A DNA stretch of 64,000 nt from Mucilaginibacter empetricola (GTDB taxonomy: Bacteria; Bacteroidota; Bacteroidia; Sphingobacteriales; Sphingobacteriaceae): assembly GCF_024808665.1 (NCBI RefSeq), contig NZ_JANUBZ010000010.1, positions 186,001 through 250,000 on the forward strand, in the 5' to 3' direction. Positions 40,465 through 48,797 of this stretch are shown here, in pieces. The notes under the pieces are model-generated. The model was given only the letters and a program-made list of their open reading frames with translations, made no database searches and was not told the origin of the DNA. The first letter of the stretch is position 1. Each line of letters opens with the position of its first letter. The position numbers and the translations under genes are program-made.

Positions 40465-41712
40465 ATGGTAAATCGCAAAACTCCGCTGTTGGCCCTCTGT
40501 TTATTGTTTATTGGCTTTGCTTCCTGCAAAAAGTCAACAGTTACCCCTCACTCAGGCCCGGGAAAGGACCTGGTACTTTCGGCATTTGAGCAACAAAAGG
40601 TAACATCGGACAATGCGTTTACCTTAAGTTTGTTTAAAAATTTAGATAGCGCAAATACGTCAGCTGTCAACCTGTTTGCATCGCCGCTGTCGGTTAGTTT
40701 TGCATTAGGCATGACCAGCAATGGCGCCAATGGTGCTACCCTTGATGCCTTTAAAAAAGTGCTTAATTTTAATACGCTTACCACCGCTCAAATAAACACG
40801 TATTATCAAAGCCTGCTGACAAATTTGCCCGAACTGGATCCGAATACCACCGTAAAAATTGCCAATTCAATTTGGTACAGGCAGGGTTTCAGTGTGGTGC
40901 CCCAGTTTTTGCAAACTAACAGTACCTACTTTAATGCTAAAGTGCAGGCGCTTAATTTTAACGATGCTTCATCAGTAACCACAATCAATAACTGGGTAAG
41001 CAACGAAACCAATGGAGCCATACCCTCCATCGTAAATTCCATATCGTCTACAGATATGATGTACCTGGTTAATGCCATTTATTTTAAAAGTGTGTGGAAT
41101 GAAAAGTTTGATCCTGCTAAAACAACACCGCTGCCTTTTACCCTTGCCAATAACAGCCAGGTGACCACCAGTTTTATGGACGGCAAAGTTGATTTTAAAA
41201 GATTTGACAATAGCGAGGTGCATGTTTTTGAATTGCCTTACTCCAATAATCGCTACAGTATGGTAATAGCTATGCCTGCCGATGGTACAACAGTACAACA
41301 GTTGGCAGCAGGGCTCGACTCGGCCAAATGGAACCTATGGACGAACAGCCTACATGCAACCAATGCAGAATTAAAACTGCCTAAGTTTAAATTTAGCTAT
41401 AGTGTGAACCTTAATAGCCCGTTAACGGAGCTGGGCCTGGGTATCGCTTTTACACCCACTGCTGATTTTAGCGGCATAAGCACAGGATTGCCGCTGCAAA
41501 TAAGTAATGTTTATCATAAAGCCTATGTGGAAGTTGACGAAAGCGGCACAACAGCCGCCGCGGCAACTGTTGTGGTGGTGGGAACAACTGCAGCACCCAT
41601 CCCTCAGCCAACAATAATTGATCATCCATTTATATTTGCCATAAGACAGGTAAATACCGGATTGATATTATTTACCGGGGTGATGAATAATCCCTTACAA
41701 TCGGGTAGTTAA
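40465..41712 (+). CDS. Serpin-family lipoprotein protease inhibitor
   Basis: A 415-residue lipoprotein: hydrophobic signal and lipobox GFASCKK with the lipidated Cys near residue 21. Residues about 45-410 are a full serpin fold: FASPLSVSFALGMTSNGANG, VKIANSIWYRQGF, YLVNAIYFKSVWNEKF, and the C-terminal HPFIFAIRQVNTGLILFTG. The hinge VDESGTTAAAATVV (about 357-371) is rich in small residues, which allows loop insertion, so the protein is probably inhibitory. The scissile region is about GTTAAPIP (373-380), with a small P1 residue such as Thr375 or Ala, pointing to elastase-like targets. It probably sits on the outer membrane and protects against host or competitor proteases. Confidence 0.92.
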   Translation: MVNRKTPLLALCLLFIGFASCKKSTVTPHSGPGKDLVLSAFEQQKVTSDNAFTLSLFKNLDSANTSAVNLFASPLSVSFALGMTSNGANGATLDAFKKVLNFNTLTTAQINTYYQSLLTNLPELDPNTTVKIANSIWYRQGFSVVPQFLQTNSTYFNAKVQALNFNDASSVTTINNWVSNETNGAIPSIVNSISSTDMMYLVNAIYFKSVWNEKFDPAKTTPLPFTLANNSQVTTSFMDGKVDFKRFDNSEVHVFELPYSNNRYSMVIAMPADGTTVQQLAAGLDSAKWNLWTNSLHATNAELKLPKFKFSYSVNLNSPLTELGLGIAFTPTADFSGISTGLPLQISNVYHKAYVEVDESGTTAAAATVVVVGTTAAPIPQPTIIDHPFIFAIRQVNTGLILFTGVMNNPLQSGS

Positions 41713-41723
41713 TGGTAAATAAC

Positions 41724-41885
41724 GCGAATCAAGAGTTAAGAACCAAGAGTCAGGAAAATAAGCTGATAAGTAAATAGATGGCGACACAGGCTATTTTACA
41801 CCTTCGAAATATCTAATCAAATATGACATTAAGCAAGAATATTGCTACTTTTTTCTTGATTCCTGGCTCTAATATCTTGACTCGC
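41724..41885 (+). mobile_element. 162-bp MITE-like repeat, copy 2
   Basis: Same length and orientation as 33850-34011, with about 13 differences. It starts 11 bases after the serpin stop and ends just before the DinB promoter. The ends are imperfect inverted repeats (GCGAATCAAGA against GCGAGTCAAGA, 10 of 11). The flanking words TAAATAA and ATAAATA could be a target-site duplication, but are AT-rich enough to be chance. Confidence 0.7.
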
Positions 41886-41893
41886 ATAAATAT

Positions 41894-41901
41894 TACATTT
41901 G
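41894..41901 (+). promoter_or_regulatory. Likely -7 element TACATTTG of the DinB gene
   Basis: TACATTTG matches TAnnTTTG and is 33 bases before the ATG at 41934. It begins 8 bases after the end of the MITE-like repeat, so any -33 element would lie inside the repeat. Confidence 0.4.
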
Positions 41902-41933
41902 TATATTGCACCATTAATTAGAACCTAAAAACA

Positions 41934-42374
41934 ATGGATAATATTTTCGCTGCGCTATTTGAGCTTCAGCTTACCAAGTTAAAAGATGAAGTAAACAGCT
42001 TTAAAGATGAAGCTAACCTTTGGAAAAAATTGGATGGTATAAGCAATGCCGCAGGTACGCTGGTGAATCATTTGACCGGGAGCCTTAATTTTAGCGTTGG
42101 TGTTAACATTGCCCATAATGGTTATGTTAGAAACAGGGACGCAGAGTTTACTGATACAGGTATTCCCCGGGAAAAATTAATAAGCGGAATAGATAGCCTG
42201 ATAATTGTGGTTAGAGCAGCCCTCGAAAACATAAGCGAAGAAGAACTGGAAAAACAATACCCAATGGAGCATCAAGGTATTCACAACACCCGATTTTACC
42301 TTACTTATTTTTATGGTCATTTAACCTATCACCTGGGCCAGATCAATTATTTAAGGAGAATATTAGAAGCTTAA
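41934..42374 (+). CDS. DinB-like (DUF1572-type) metal-binding four-helix protein
   Basis: A 146-residue soluble protein predicted all-helical. The metal-ligand histidines appear in TLVNHLTGSLNF and YFYGHLTYHLGQINYLRR, the usual DinB/YfiT pattern of one His in helix two and two near the end of helix four. These proteins often belong to a mycothiol- or bacillithiol-dependent transferase-like superfamily, but Bacteroidota members have no proven activity. It follows the serpin gene and a MITE-like repeat with its own promoter, and ends with a strong hairpin. Confidence 0.85.
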   Translation: MDNIFAALFELQLTKLKDEVNSFKDEANLWKKLDGISNAAGTLVNHLTGSLNFSVGVNIAHNGYVRNRDAEFTDTGIPREKLISGIDSLIIVVRAALENISEEELEKQYPMEHQGIHNTRFYLTYFYGHLTYHLGQINYLRRILEA

Positions 42375-42400
42375 GATATTTAAAACATAAAGCAAAGAAA

Positions 42401-42431
42401 AAGGGCTGTTTTCGATTTGAAAACAGCCCTT
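42401..42431 (+). terminator. Hairpin terminator after the DinB gene, possibly two-way
   Basis: AAGGGCTGTTTTC (42401-42413) pairs perfectly with GAAAACAGCCCTT (42419-42431). On the plus strand it is followed by a mixed T-rich stretch (TGATATTTTT); on the minus strand by CTTTTTCTTT. Confidence 0.75.
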
Positions 42432-42476
42432 TGATATTTTTATACATAAGCATTCGGGAGATTCCAAAAAGCCTTT

Positions 42477-42526
42477 TTGTCATTCTGAGTGTTAAAACCC
42501 AGAGCGTTTTGAAGCTGAAATGACAA
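42477..42526. repeat. Imperfect palindromic repeat TTGTCATTCTGAG ... CTGAAATGACAA
   Basis: Inverted ends about 12 bp long surround a roughly 25-base centre. The word TGTCATT-CTGAG is a common start of dispersed intergenic repeats in this phylum. It codes for nothing. Confidence 0.5.
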
Positions 42527-42551
42527 TGATGCGCCATAGGTGCAAAATATC

Positions 42552-42660
42552 GGTAGAAATATTGTTGTGACCAATTTTAGCGTGCTGTAGGTACGCCACC
42601 TTGCCTGCGTATAGCTTTCGTACCTACGGCACGACATAATTGTTATCGTTTTTTTCTACC
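42552..42660. repeat. 109-bp nested inverted repeat
   Basis: Outer arms GGTAGAAA and TTTCTACC enclose inner arms CGTGCTGTAGGTACG (42581-42595) and CGTACCTACGGCACG (42619-42633). Two nested inversions suggest a small mobile or REP-like element. Confidence 0.55.
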
Positions 42661-42687
42661 AATATTCGACCCTGATGGGGCCATTCA

Positions 42688-42734
42688 CGGTATTAAGCTT
42701 ACGAAATTTTAAAAATTTCGTAAGTTTAATACCG
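42688..42734. repeat. 47-bp near-perfect palindrome
   Basis: CGGTATTAAGCTTACGAAA (from 42688) is matched by its complement ending TAAGTTTAATACCG with one G-T pair over 23 positions and essentially no loop. The remaining gap up to 42875 shows nothing else I can name. Confidence 0.65.
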
Positions 42735-42875
42735 CTATATGTCATGGGTGACGAAGTGAATAATCTTCTGCAATACGCAATAATCACATGCTTTTCCGGA
42801 GCAAAAACCCTTCTCTATAGCACAGGAGATGACAATTTTTTTAATTGATTATCATCTTCCTAACACTCATAATAA

Positions 42876-45440
42876 TTATCCTATCACATTACCCATCTGT
42901 GGGTCGCTGTAACTTGATCTGCCTGTTTCAACACGACCGGCATAGCGTTTTTCAAAGGTTTCGTTGCCTGTTATTTTTACACTGAAATCATACCATCCGT
43001 AGCTATTAACCAAATCAAATGCTATTGTTGATTTAGCGCCTGGTTCAAGCACACGCTTACGGTTATTGGTTTTATAACCGTGGTCAATAACTTCAATAAT
43101 ATGCTGGGCTTTACCAAGGCTAATCAAGGTTAACTCAATATTGCCGGTTAACTTTTTACTGTCGGTAAGGCTGCGCTGGTATTCGCAGGTTATTTCAACA
43201 GCAGGATCAGCAGCGTTGCCTTTAAACTCGCGGAAGAAACCGTTAGGACCGTACACCCGCAAATGATAATTACTATTTTCAAACTCATGTAACGGCCATA
43301 CATCGGTTAGTGTATCGCCTGCAACGGCTGTATAGGCCCATGTGCGTACATCGCCCATTACCTCTTTGTCATCAATGTGCTGCAAATATTTGCCGGGCGC
43401 ATAAACGTTAAAAGGCGAGCCGGTGGCATCTTTGCCAAATATCTCGTTACTGGCGGTAAAGTTTAGGGTGAAGGCAGTTTTATCAACATTTAATTTACCG
43501 TCGCTGTATAACTGGTATGGCAACGCGCATGATGGCTTAATGCCTTTTTCCTGTTTTGGTAAATAAGGCGAGGTATGAGGAGCTTTATTAATAGCAGCTA
43601 TTTCATCGGGGGTTAAAAGCTTATAATCATCAGGCACTTTTTTAAATTGTGCCTTGTGGATGCTTTCTGCAAATTCATCTTTCGGCAAAAACTCCAATGT
43701 CGGAATTTCATTGCCTTTAAATGGTCTGAAAACAGAGGTAAGATCGCCGCATATAGTACGTCGCCAATCGCTTATGTTTTCTTCTTTGATGGTTTTACCT
43801 GTTTTTTGGTTCAGAAAGCGTTCCAAAAACTGAAGGGTAGAGGTATGGTCAAATACTTCTGAATTTACCCAGCCGCCTTTGCTCCATGGCGATGCAATTA
43901 CCATTGGAACGCGGTAGCCCAATCCGATAGAACTCTCCTTGTTAAATACTTCGGGGAAATTGTTGCGGGCAAGTTCCTGCTCAAGCGTTACAAACTCCAC
44001 GCGGGTATCAATGCCTTTAGATACTTTACCGGTACCTTCTTTATGTGAGTGTGGTGCTACAAATGGTGGTACGTGGTCAAAATAACCATCGTTCTCATCG
44101 TAAGTAAGTATGAAAATGGTCTTTTTCCAAACATCGGGGTTTTGGGTAAGAATGTCCATTACTTCTGACACATACCAGGCGCCAAACCAGGCCGAGCTAG
44201 GGTGATCAGAAAAATGTTCAGGAGCTGATAGCCATGATACGGTAGGCAGGTTACCGGTTTTTACATCGTCCCTAAACTGGTGCAATATATCACCTTTCGG
44301 TACCTGAAACTCGCGCTCAACACCGTCATCGTTATATTTTAAAGCAGTTAGCTGATGAAAATCAGGATCGTTTTTGTTATTGCTAAATGCTTTTTGATGC
44401 AGACTTTTCTCACGATCGGTCAGTTGATCAAACATGCCTGGTTTGTATAACTCGCGCGCTTTAGTTACCGCATCAAGGTACGATTTCATCTCCCTTAACT
44501 GCCCCTTTAAATGCGGAGCTTGCTTATCGCCGGCAGGCAAAGCATCAAATTTTTTTTGCAGTTCATCAATTTTGCCGGGTAGTTCTTCGGCTCTTTTCTG
44601 TAGCGCAGCTATGTGCGGCTCGTGCAGATGGATATTGTATTGCTCAAAAAACTCCAGCGGATTATCCTGAAAATTTGATAGCCATGGATCTTCTTCGCCA
44701 TCAAACCCGGTATCAATGGCTACTTCGTTCTGGTAGCACTTCCATGATATACCGGCATCTTCCAAACGCTCGGGGAAGGTGTCCCATTTAAGAGTGCCAT
44801 AATCCATATCATCGTTCCAAACATTAGCTCTTGCATTTTCATCCTGCTTTTCGCGCACGGTGCCTGTCCAAAAATAAAGCCTGTTGGGGTTGGTTCCGGT
44901 TAATGATGAGCAAAAATTCTGATCGCAAACGGTAAAAGCATCTGCCAGGGCATAATAGAATGGAATATCTTCACGGGTATGGTAGCCCAGCGTTAACGGC
45001 ATGTTGGCATACTCTGGTATGCTGTTACGTTTGTTATCCAGCCATTTGTCGAATTTGCCTTCGTTACGGGCATTTACCTGGTTGCGCCATGAGTGCGGCA
45101 AGGAGCTCATCCAGGTGGCTTTGGTATTTTTAATATCTAAACGAAAAGGCGCATAGGTTTCGCCCTTTTTGTTGGATTGCAGCCAAACTTTGTTTTTGTT
45201 AGGCAGGTCAATTGCACGCGGATCATTGTATCCCCGCACACCCTTAAGCGTACCGAAGGCGTGGTCGAACGAGCGATTTTCCTGCATCAGGATAACAATG
45301 TGCTCGGCGTCCATATAGGTGCTGCCCGGATCGGGATTAATGGCCATTGCCTTTTGAATGGAGGGCGGTAAAAAGTTTGCTATACCTGCCGCGCCTGTTA
45401 AAAGAGCCGCTTTTTTTAAAAAATCTCTTCTGTTATCCAT
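42876..45440 (-). CDS. Phosphocholine-specific phospholipase C, Tat-exported
   Basis: An 854-residue protein with a twin-arginine signal (NRRDFLKKAALLTGAAGIAN). The catalytic domain belongs to the alkaline-phosphatase-like fold of non-haemolytic PLCs: HIVILMQENRSFDHAFGTLK and GVRGYNDPRAI at the start, FCSSLTGTNPNRLYFWTGT, and ILTYDENDGYFDHVPPF. The C-terminal part (about 650-850) holds two beta-sandwich domains (VYAPGKYLQH, YDFSVKITG). Length fits the Bacteroidota form. It cleaves headgroups such as phosphocholine from phospholipids or sphingolipids at the cell surface. It is the last gene of the HAD-DUF5690-oxidoreductase operon, 37 bases after the oxidoreductase stop, so its substrate may be a phosphono-headgroup lipid. 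Confidence 0.9.
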   Translation of the reverse strand: MDNRRDFLKKAALLTGAAGIANFLPPSIQKAMAINPDPGSTYMDAEHIVILMQENRSFDHAFGTLKGVRGYNDPRAIDLPNKNKVWLQSNKKGETYAPFRLDIKNTKATWMSSLPHSWRNQVNARNEGKFDKWLDNKRNSIPEYANMPLTLGYHTREDIPFYYALADAFTVCDQNFCSSLTGTNPNRLYFWTGTVREKQDENARANVWNDDMDYGTLKWDTFPERLEDAGISWKCYQNEVAIDTGFDGEEDPWLSNFQDNPLEFFEQYNIHLHEPHIAALQKRAEELPGKIDELQKKFDALPAGDKQAPHLKGQLREMKSYLDAVTKARELYKPGMFDQLTDREKSLHQKAFSNNKNDPDFHQLTALKYNDDGVEREFQVPKGDILHQFRDDVKTGNLPTVSWLSAPEHFSDHPSSAWFGAWYVSEVMDILTQNPDVWKKTIFILTYDENDGYFDHVPPFVAPHSHKEGTGKVSKGIDTRVEFVTLEQELARNNFPEVFNKESSIGLGYRVPMVIASPWSKGGWVNSEVFDHTSTLQFLERFLNQKTGKTIKEENISDWRRTICGDLTSVFRPFKGNEIPTLEFLPKDEFAESIHKAQFKKVPDDYKLLTPDEIAAINKAPHTSPYLPKQEKGIKPSCALPYQLYSDGKLNVDKTAFTLNFTASNEIFGKDATGSPFNVYAPGKYLQHIDDKEVMGDVRTWAYTAVAGDTLTDVWPLHEFENSNYHLRVYGPNGFFREFKGNAADPAVEITCEYQRSLTDSKKLTGNIELTLISLGKAQHIIEVIDHGYKTNNRKRVLEPGAKSTIAFDLVNSYGWYDFSVKITGNETFEKRYAGRVETGRSSYSDPQMGNVIG

Positions 45441-45477
45441 ATTTTGTTAGATGTAAGATTAAACTGCTGCTACTTAT

Positions 45478-46614
45478 TTAAGAATTCCTTTTCCCGATAT
45501 ATTGCTCGCACAAACCAAACGAAAGTGTCATTCCATTGCCCCCGAGGCCGTTAATAACGGTAACGCCGGGTGCTGTTTCAAAAATTAATTCGGTTTGCCC
45601 GTTAGTCATTTTGGGATAAATACCATGCCATGACTGCAGCAATTTCCAGTCCTTAAAATTGGCAAAAGTATGTAAGTAGTCCGTTATCATATTATTAATA
45701 AATTCCTTGTCGAACGGATCATGTACAAGCCCATATTCGTGCGAATCGCCGATAGTTAATTCGCCGCTGCCATTTTGCGATACCATAACATGGATGCCCC
45801 ATTTAAGGTATTCGGCATATTGTTCCTCATAACGCTTACGCAAAGCTGGTAACGATGCTGCTGCCTGAAAACCTGGATAATGAATCATTGACAAACCACC
45901 GCACAGCGACGGGCCAATGCGCCATTCATCAGGCTGGGTAACCAGGCGCATCATTTGTAGTTTGCATTTAGTTATCTGCGTTTCGAGGAAAAATTCGGGA
46001 TACAGGGTTTCAAAATCGGCACCGCTACAAACAAATATTTCATCAGCCTCCCAACTGCGGCTGCCTGATATTACTTTGGGATGCTCTATACGACTGATGG
46101 CGGTGTTCCAGTGAAATTGAACACTGTATTTTTCGGCCAGATATTTAGCAACCTGACCAACTGCTACTCTCGATTCAATAATCATTTCCTCACCACTCCA
46201 TAGTGCACCTTTTAAACCATCGGGATTAACAGCCGGCGATTTTTGCAGGGCTTGAGCTGGGCTGAGTACCGAGCAATCGCGGTATTGACGGTTTACTTCA
46301 ACATATTCATTAATTACCTGTAGCTCATCATCGTGATAAGCCAGATGTAGCGAGCCAACCTCGTTATGCCATATTTTGGATTCGGTACAAACCTTTTTCC
46401 ATATGCTGCGCGATAGCATGGCTCTGTCAAACATAGGACCCGTTGCCTGTCCAATGGGCCATACCATGCCAAAATTACGGATGGATGCACCGACTGCCTT
46501 TTCGTTGCGCTCAAAAACGGTTATTTTATATCCCCTTATAGCCAGGGCACGCGCGGTGGCCAAACCAACTATGCCGGCCCCTATTATTATTGCACTTTTT
46601 GATGTTGTTGTCAT
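45478..46614 (-). CDS. FAD-dependent oxidoreductase of the aminophosphonate-linked TIGR03364 type
   Basis: A 378-residue DAO-superfamily flavoenzyme. The dinucleotide-binding motif GAGIVGLATARAL is at 12-24, followed by KITVFERNEKAVGASIRNFG. The C-terminal flavin contact is in GVTVINGLGGNGMTLSFGLC. MVWPIGQATG and SWHGIYPKMTNGQTE resemble the TIGR03364 group, which is usually encoded beside phosphonatase-like HADs and is thought to oxidatively deaminate aminophosphonates such as hydroxylated or N-methylated 2-aminoethylphosphonate. It overlaps the DUF5690 gene by ATGA and precedes PLC. The exact substrate is unproven; a glycine- or sarcosine-oxidase-like activity is an alternative. Confidence 0.85.
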   Translation of the reverse strand: MTTTSKSAIIIGAGIVGLATARALAIRGYKITVFERNEKAVGASIRNFGMVWPIGQATGPMFDRAMLSRSIWKKVCTESKIWHNEVGSLHLAYHDDELQVINEYVEVNRQYRDCSVLSPAQALQKSPAVNPDGLKGALWSGEEMIIESRVAVGQVAKYLAEKYSVQFHWNTAISRIEHPKVISGSRSWEADEIFVCSGADFETLYPEFFLETQITKCKLQMMRLVTQPDEWRIGPSLCGGLSMIHYPGFQAAASLPALRKRYEEQYAEYLKWGIHVMVSQNGSGELTIGDSHEYGLVHDPFDKEFINNMITDYLHTFANFKDWKLLQSWHGIYPKMTNGQTELIFETAPGVTVINGLGGNGMTLSFGLCEQYIGKRNS

Positions 46615-47921
46615 GCTGGTTGTATGTTTAGTTCACTCAGCGTTTGTTTGTTTTTGCGGGCACTTTGTAAAAAATAAAGAAGCGATAAGGTGGCAGCAAT
46701 ACCGCCAATAACGGCTACAAAAACTACCCCTTGCCTAAAGAAATCGGCCCAGCTAATGTTTGGCCTGCCCAGTTCTTTTACCAGTAGTAGGGTAACGCTG
46801 CCGAGGTAACCTAATGAATCGGCCACATAAATAATAAAGCCTACATTACTTTTGTAATGAAAGGTGGCTATCATCCGCTCAAAGAAGATGGCGTTATAAG
46901 GTACATAGCCCAGGTATAAGCCTAAGCCAGCCATTGTCATCCAGCTTGTGGGGCTTATCATTTTTAAAGAGAACAACACTGTTGAGGCACCGATTAAAAC
47001 ACAGCCGCCAATAATCATTAAGTGGATAATGCTAAAGGCACGTAAATTTTTGCGGACCAAAATCAACAAACTTATAGCTACGAGTACAATTACTGATATT
47101 TTAGTATCGGTGCTGGTAAATATCATGTTATTTTTTACGCCTAAACTAGCCCAAATCTCTACCTCAAAATTGTCACGAACATCGCGCATAACGGTTAGCA
47201 GTACGTAAATAATTAAAGTTAAAATTACCCCCGGCATAAAGCGCTGCAAAAAATAACGACGTTCTTCGGCATTCATAGGAGCACGTTTAGTACGCAATTT
47301 GATGTCTTCGGCAGTAGGCTGAGGCATCAATTCCAAAAAAAATACAAACAATACCAACGGGATGGCGAAAACGGCACCGGTTAAAAAAGGCATTTGGAAA
47401 TCGCTGATAGGGAATACGTGTAACAAAGTACGTCCCACTGTTTTTACAAACCCGGAGGCAAATATTAAGCTAATAGATAATACAGCTGCCATAAACTCGG
47501 TTGAGCGGCGACCTTCCAGATACCCAAAAACAAGGCCCCATATTAAGCCCAGTGGGAATCCGTTTACAAATAAGAAAATGATATTGTAAGGCGCAGGTAC
47601 TAAGGCGAAACCTAACAGCGCCAGCCAGGCAATGGCCACAAGTAATAAAATGGTAACGCCGCGTTTGCCCTCTTTTATTTCGGCAATAAACCTTATGCCG
47701 TAAAATTTGCTCATGGTATAGCCTATAATTTGGGCTATAACCAGCCAAACTTTATAATCGACATGGAAATATTGCTGACCGGTAAAAGTGCCAGCGGCAA
47801 ATGCCTTGCGGAATGCATACATGGAGGTGTATGCCCCAAATGCCGATACTGCCGCAAAAACTGATAATAATGAATAGGGCCATTTGGCAACTTTTGCGCG
47901 CAGGCTATGCAAAGCTTTCAT
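46611..47921 (-). CDS. DUF5690 family MFS-like transporter
   Basis: A 436-residue protein with about 12 membrane segments. It starts with a basic stretch and then FAAVSAFGAYTSMYAFRKAF, reminiscent of the sugar-phosphate/anion group of MFS carriers. GYTMSKFYGIRFIAEIK lies in the loop 2-3 position. LGLYLGYVPYNAIFFERMIA and VADSLGYLGSVTLLL are further conserved-looking segments. DUF5690 members have no proven substrate. It lies 2 bases after the HAD gene and overlaps the oxidoreductase gene, so it probably imports the phosphonate or its alcohol into the cytoplasm. This is inference from the operon. Confidence 0.83.
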   Translation of the reverse strand: MKALHSLRAKVAKWPYSLLSVFAAVSAFGAYTSMYAFRKAFAAGTFTGQQYFHVDYKVWLVIAQIIGYTMSKFYGIRFIAEIKEGKRGVTILLLVAIAWLALLGFALVPAPYNIIFLFVNGFPLGLIWGLVFGYLEGRRSTEFMAAVLSISLIFASGFVKTVGRTLLHVFPISDFQMPFLTGAVFAIPLVLFVFFLELMPQPTAEDIKLRTKRAPMNAEERRYFLQRFMPGVILTLIIYVLLTVMRDVRDNFEVEIWASLGVKNNMIFTSTDTKISVIVLVAISLLILVRKNLRAFSIIHLMIIGGCVLIGASTVLFSLKMISPTSWMTMAGLGLYLGYVPYNAIFFERMIATFHYKSNVGFIIYVADSLGYLGSVTLLLVKELGRPNISWADFFRQGVVFVAVIGGIAATLSLLYFLQSARKNKQTLSELNIQPA

Positions 47922-47923
47922 GA

Positions 47924-48610
47924 TTATCCTTTTATAATTTCAAGTACCTGTGCTATATCATCGATTATATGCGTAGGGTTATAAGGCTCCAGTTCCTCGC
48001 GGGTAAAAGTGCCCGTGGTAACACCGATAACATATTTGCAGCCCACATTTTGCCCTTCGCGGATATCAACCTCGGTATCGCCAACTTTAGCAACTTCTTT
48101 TGGCCTTTCAATACCGGCCTCCAGCATCATTTTCTGGATCATAAAAGGATAAGGGCGACCAAGCTCCACTTCGTCAGAACCTACTACATAATCTATCAAA
48201 CCTTTTTCTAGCCATTGCAGGCGGCTTACTATGGTATCGGCAATATCGCGGCTAAAGCCAGTATTGATACCTATTTTTACACCCTGTTCATGCAGTTTGG
48301 CGAAAGTTTCTTCAACATTGGGCAGTGGCTCAATGCCTTCGGCCACCTGGTAGTGGCTTATCATTTGCTTTACAAATTCAGTATGTATTTTGCTTACTAG
48401 TTCGGAAGTTATTTTAGCATCATTATGCTCGTGCAGGCGCAGAATTTGTTTTATAGCCAGCGTTTTTTCGTAGCCCATCAGCGGATCTATCAGCTCGATA
48501 GGAACCTCGTAATGTGATTTTTTTAATGCCGCCTGGAAGGCTTTGCTTACATCGTGGTCATCTTTTACCGTAGTGCCGGCTATATCAAATACTACTAATT
48601 TTATGGACAT
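47924..48610 (-). CDS. Phosphonatase-like HAD hydrolase (TIGR03351/PhnX-like)
   Basis: A 228-residue HAD protein. The nucleophile is D9 in VVFDIAGTTV; the residue two positions on is Ala11, as in phosphonoacetaldehyde hydrolase (DxAGT), not the Asp of ordinary HAD phosphatases (DxDGT). A Lys at 49 in LMGYEKTLAIKQ aligns with the Schiff-base Lys of PhnX (MGxxK), while the following conserved His of PhnX is Ala here. Later motifs are INTGFSRDIAD, GRPYPFMIQKM and AKVGDTEVDI. It may cleave the C-P bond of a phosphono-aldehyde. It is first in a four-gene operon with a short leader. Confidence 0.88.
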   Translation of the reverse strand: MSIKLVVFDIAGTTVKDDHDVSKAFQAALKKSHYEVPIELIDPLMGYEKTLAIKQILRLHEHNDAKITSELVSKIHTEFVKQMISHYQVAEGIEPLPNVEETFAKLHEQGVKIGINTGFSRDIADTIVSRLQWLEKGLIDYVVGSDEVELGRPYPFMIQKMMLEAGIERPKEVAKVGDTEVDIREGQNVGCKYVIGVTTGTFTREELEPYNPTHIIDDIAQVLEIIKG

Positions 48611-48611
48611 A

Positions 48612-48652
48612 ATTGCTCAATAATTGTTGAGCAATACTAAACTTAGTTTATT
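48612..48652 (-). promoter_or_regulatory. Promoter and putative operators of the HAD-PLC operon
   Basis: On the minus strand, TTTG at 48661-48658 and TAGTATTGC at 48639-48631, 18 bases apart, fit a Bacteroidota promoter with one mismatch. Between them is TAAACTAAGTTTAG, an inverted repeat. The 23 bases 48630-48652 recur, with one mismatch and in the same relative orientation, upstream of SusC at 50547-50569. A second, perfect 9-bp inverted repeat (ATTGCTCAA-TAATTG-TTGAGCAAT, 48612-48635) spans the likely start site and ends just before the start codon. The encoded XRE-cupin protein is the natural candidate to bind, which is inference. Confidence 0.6.
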
Positions 48653-48689
48653 AATACCAAACGAAATTAATGTTAAGGTTTGATTAAGA

Positions 48690-48797
48690 TTGGAGGTAAT
48701 AGGCAGTTGCCGGTTATCAGCTGACAGTTACTAATTAGTTACGAATGAGCAGTTACAGTTTATCAATGACCCAATGACCAATGAACTAATGACCAGT
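48690..48797. repeat. Low-complexity AGTTACAGTT / AATGACCAATGA tract
   Basis: Degenerate words such as CAGTTGCCGGTTATCAGC, GCAGTTACAGTT and AATGACCAATGAACTAATGA are repeated. A similar tract of CAGTTGGCAGTTT-like words occurs at 59538-59656. Such tracts fill ends of genes in this phylum and appear non-coding. Confidence 0.45.
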
